From assembly GCA_002943765.1 (NCBI GenBank), contig PQWQ01000002.1, positions 558,001 to 622,000 on the forward strand: DNA of 64,000 nt, read 5' to 3'. The stretch comes from Psoroptes ovis. Lineage: Eukaryota > Arthropoda > Arachnida > Sarcoptiformes > Psoroptidae. The translations under genes and the position numbers were made by a program. Positions 61,393 through 64,000 of the stretch are shown piece by piece (the first letter of the stretch is position 1; every line of letters begins with the position of its first letter). Below the pieces are notes generated by a model. It was not told the origin of the DNA. It ran no database searches and saw only the letters and a list, made by a program, of their open reading frames with translations.

Positions 61393-64000
61393 TTAGTATG
61401 GATGAACACGACATTGTTTAATGATTTGTAAACGTTTTTGTAAATTGCACATATATTGACGAAAATGGCACATTGATTCATGCACCGAACCATCTGAAGC
61501 GCTGTGAATTTAAAAAAAAAAAACATTAATTCTTCAATTAAAATTTGCCAAAACATTTACCAAATAAATTTTTGATTATTAGAGTGATGCTGATGGTGGT
61601 GATGATGATGTTGATGAGCTTTACAATTAAAATTACAAATACAGGAACCATTTGATTGACAAATTGCACCGAATCGGCAACGATAATTTCGATTTGAACA
61701 TAATGTATTATTATTATTTATATTGTTCAATGAATTATGAACACATCCATCATTGGTTAAATGTGTATTGAATGGACAACGATCACATCGAACACCTTTA
61801 ACACCTGGTTTACATGAGCATTTTCCAGTCGTATCATTACAATTCTGATTGATCGATCCTATTGGATTACAATTACAAGCTGTAAAAAATATTTGTAAAA
61901 AAATAAAATGAATTTTTTCATTAATAAAATGAAAATTTCCTTACGTTTACAATCGATAACATTTTTGATTTTAGCAGCATTCCAATAATTGAAACCACAT
62001 CGATCACAATGATTACCTTGCCATCCTTGTTTACAAATACAGTGGCCATATTTTTCATCGCATAATTGAGCAAATGATTGATTTATACCATTTTTATAGC
62101 ATAAACAGTCTGTGAAATGATTGATTAATCAATTTCAAAAAGAAAAACCACGACAAACAGTAATAACATACGATTAGAGCAATGTTTTGATTGATCAATA
62201 TTATTATTATTATTATTACAGCCATATTGAAGCATATCACATTTGGATTGAAATACACGATTATCTATGCGTTAGTATCAATGAAAAAAAAAGGCTCAAA
62301 ATAGGATTAAAATATCAAATCCATTCAATTTCAAGGAATTTATAAATACCACAAATGTGTACATAATTATATTCCGTATTATTTGTATCAACATTATCGT
62401 CGTTATTCAATCGACATGTTCGATTCTATTGGTCAAATATGGGAAAAATAAATTTCAAATGAATTAAGAAAAATATGATAAAAATAAATACCATTTCATA
62501 GCAATCATTTGATTGAATTGCTTCTATTTGTTTCTGTCCAGTATTATTTTCATCATTTTCATTTTGTATCAATGATGAATAACGTTCTAGCGTTATTAGC
62601 TCATTTGTTTCTTCACATTGTCCATAAAATAATCTTTTTATTTTTTTTTCGCAAAAATGAATGATAATAAAAATGTCAAAATTGTAAATTACATTTATTT
62701 ATTTATTACCATTTTTACAATAATAATAAATATAAAACAATAGCCACTAATACTTACGCAATCAATTCTTTACGACTATTACATGCCATTCGATTCATTT
62801 CACATTCATTCGGATATGTATTACCATCTTGATGGTGGTTTAAGAAAAAATTTGAAGAAAAAAAGTGTCATTTAATAATAATAATAATCAATTTAAAAAC
62901 ATTATCAAAAATTATCAGGCAATTTTCACCATCTTTTCATATCATTGAACTAACCATTGGCACACAGTGGTTCAACAAGATTATTTTGGCAATTATTCAC
63001 ACATAAACATTCACCATTAACGCAAGTAGCCCCTTTTGAAAAATAAAACAGGAAAAAAAATAAAATTTTTGAATTATTCATTGAAAAAACAAACAACACT
63101 GATATATCTAATTCTTTAAGCTCGTAAATTATCGTGGTGATCATAATTATTACTCGGTAAATTAATCACAATCAATGAGAAAATATTTTGAACATATATT
63201 TACCATAATGACAGATTACATTGTGGCATAAATCTGTTTTGAAGAAGAAGAAGAACCAAAACAAAAAATGACATGAAACAATTGAAATAAAAATTCAAAA
63301 ATTGAATTTGGGAAAAATTGAAAGCACTATCAACTTACCACAACTAGAATTCAATTGTATTTGTATCATTTTCTGTAAACGGCAAGATGCTACACGTAAT
63401 TCACATTCATTTTCATATGTTACGCCTTATTAAATTCAAATTGTAATTATCGTTAATATTTTTCCATTGTTTCACATAGAAAAAATAAAATAAAAAAATA
63501 AATATTTATTTATTAGGTTATCCCATAAGTTCTTGCCGTTTTTTAAATTCTTTTTCATTAGAAAAACGACAAGAACTTATGGGACAACCTAATATTTATT
63601 TAATCATTTGTGATTTACAACTTGTATTTTTTATTTATCTAAAATCTATCTAAATTTAATATCCATTTTTTTTGAATATTTATTTGAATATTTCTAATCT
63701 TAAAGAAACAAAATGTTTTATTTTTTTTAAAGAGAAAAGAGCTCAGATGTTTTATGATATTTTATTATCATTATCATTATTATTATTGTTTTATTTTTTA
63801 ATGTAAAACATTACCATTATCTCCACAAACAGGCTGATCAACACTGGAAATTTAATAAGAAATGCAAAAGATTTGGTTGGTTTATTTTTTGAAATTTTAA
63901 AAATGAGCGGAAAAAAAGGGGAGAAAATTGAAATGATTATTTTTTGAAAGAAATTTGAAATTTTCAAAAAAAATCTTGAAAAATCATAAGAAAATTACCG
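61393..64000 (-). CDS. Agrin-like follistatin/laminin-EGF protein, 3' part, incomplete at right edge
   Basis: Exons on the minus strand: (64000-63999), 63843-63815, 63425-63339, 63233-63204, 63032-62955, 62827-62758, 62633-62492, 62425-62350, 62264-62172, 62109-61945, 61879-61561 and 61501-61393; all phases fit. They encode the last 399 residues of a secreted, cysteine-rich protein. Order: Kazal/follistatin domains (PVCGDNGVTYENECELR; CANDGNTYPNECEMNR; ICGDNRVFQSKCDML), two laminin-type EGF domains (CDEKYGHCICKQGWQGNHC; TGKCSCKPGVKGVRCDRC), then a final follistatin domain (CRFGAICQSNGSCIC; ICASDGSVHESMC). Follistatin repeats, a laminin-EGF pair and one more follistatin domain is the order found in agrin, a basement-membrane proteoglycan. 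Unlike agrin, the frame stops a few residues after the last follistatin cysteine (RVHPY), with no SEA, EGF or laminin-G region. One intron holds a palindromic element at 63514. Confidence 0.85.
63514..63591. mobile_element. Palindromic MITE-like element, subfamily C, in agrin-like intron
   Basis: Left arm GGTTATCCCATAAGTTCTTG and right arm CAAGAACTTATGGGACAACC with inner GCCGTTTT/AAAACGAC, TA flanks. The arms pair along nearly their whole length. It lies in the intron between exons 63843-63815 and 63425-63339, so it is transcribed with the pre-mRNA. Confidence 0.9.

Noticed and set aside
1..64000. tRNA, rRNA and CRISPR features
   Set aside because: I scanned for tRNA B-box-like motifs, rRNA-like blocks and regularly spaced repeats and saw none that hold up.

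Overview
This looks like nuclear DNA from an arthropod, most likely an acariform (astigmatan-type) mite. The sequence is very AT-rich, full of CAT/GAT/AAT microsatellites, and its genes have canonical GT-AG introns, many of them only 54 to 110 bases long. The proteins are clearly animal and one (Expansion/Rebuff-like) belongs to an arthropod chitin-regulating family. The species assignment is an inference; the eukaryotic gene structure is seen directly.

Layout. Positions 1-24158 hold no gene I can support: AT-rich intergenic or intronic sequence studded with 15 copies of a tiny palindromic transposon-like element of about 78 bases. From 24159 to 33006 (+) lies a MYT1/ST18-type CCHC zinc-finger transcription factor in five exons. 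After another gene-poor stretch, 38743-45907 (+) encodes an Expansion/Rebuff-like MH2-domain protein with a 4.8 kb first intron. The right third is compact: WASHC5 (strumpellin, 46260-50007, +), inositol hexakisphosphate kinase (50145-52056, -), diphosphoinositol polyphosphate phosphohydrolase of the NUDT3/Aps type (55593-56553, +), NAPE-PLD (58223-59951, +), RBM17/SPF45 (60197-61319, +) and the 3' half of an agrin-like matrix protein (61393 to the right edge, -).

How the genes relate. The inositol pyrophosphate kinase and the Nudix phosphatase that removes the same pyrophosphates are head-to-head neighbours sharing a 3.5 kb upstream region. Two tail-to-tail pairs (WASHC5/IP6K and RBM17/agrin-like) leave 137 and 73 bases between stop codons. 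The agrin-like gene ends right after its laminin-EGF pair and final follistatin-like domain, with no SEA or laminin-G region. For all multi-exon genes I joined exons by hand; every completed CDS sums to a multiple of three and the joins restore family-conserved protein sequence.

Most worth a second look: the 20-copy palindromic element with matched changes in both arms, the kinase/phosphatase pair, the short agrin-like protein, an open frame continuing past the MYT1-like stop, an unusually high share of AAG 3' splice sites, and an unexplained higher-complexity island inside a MYT1-like intron.
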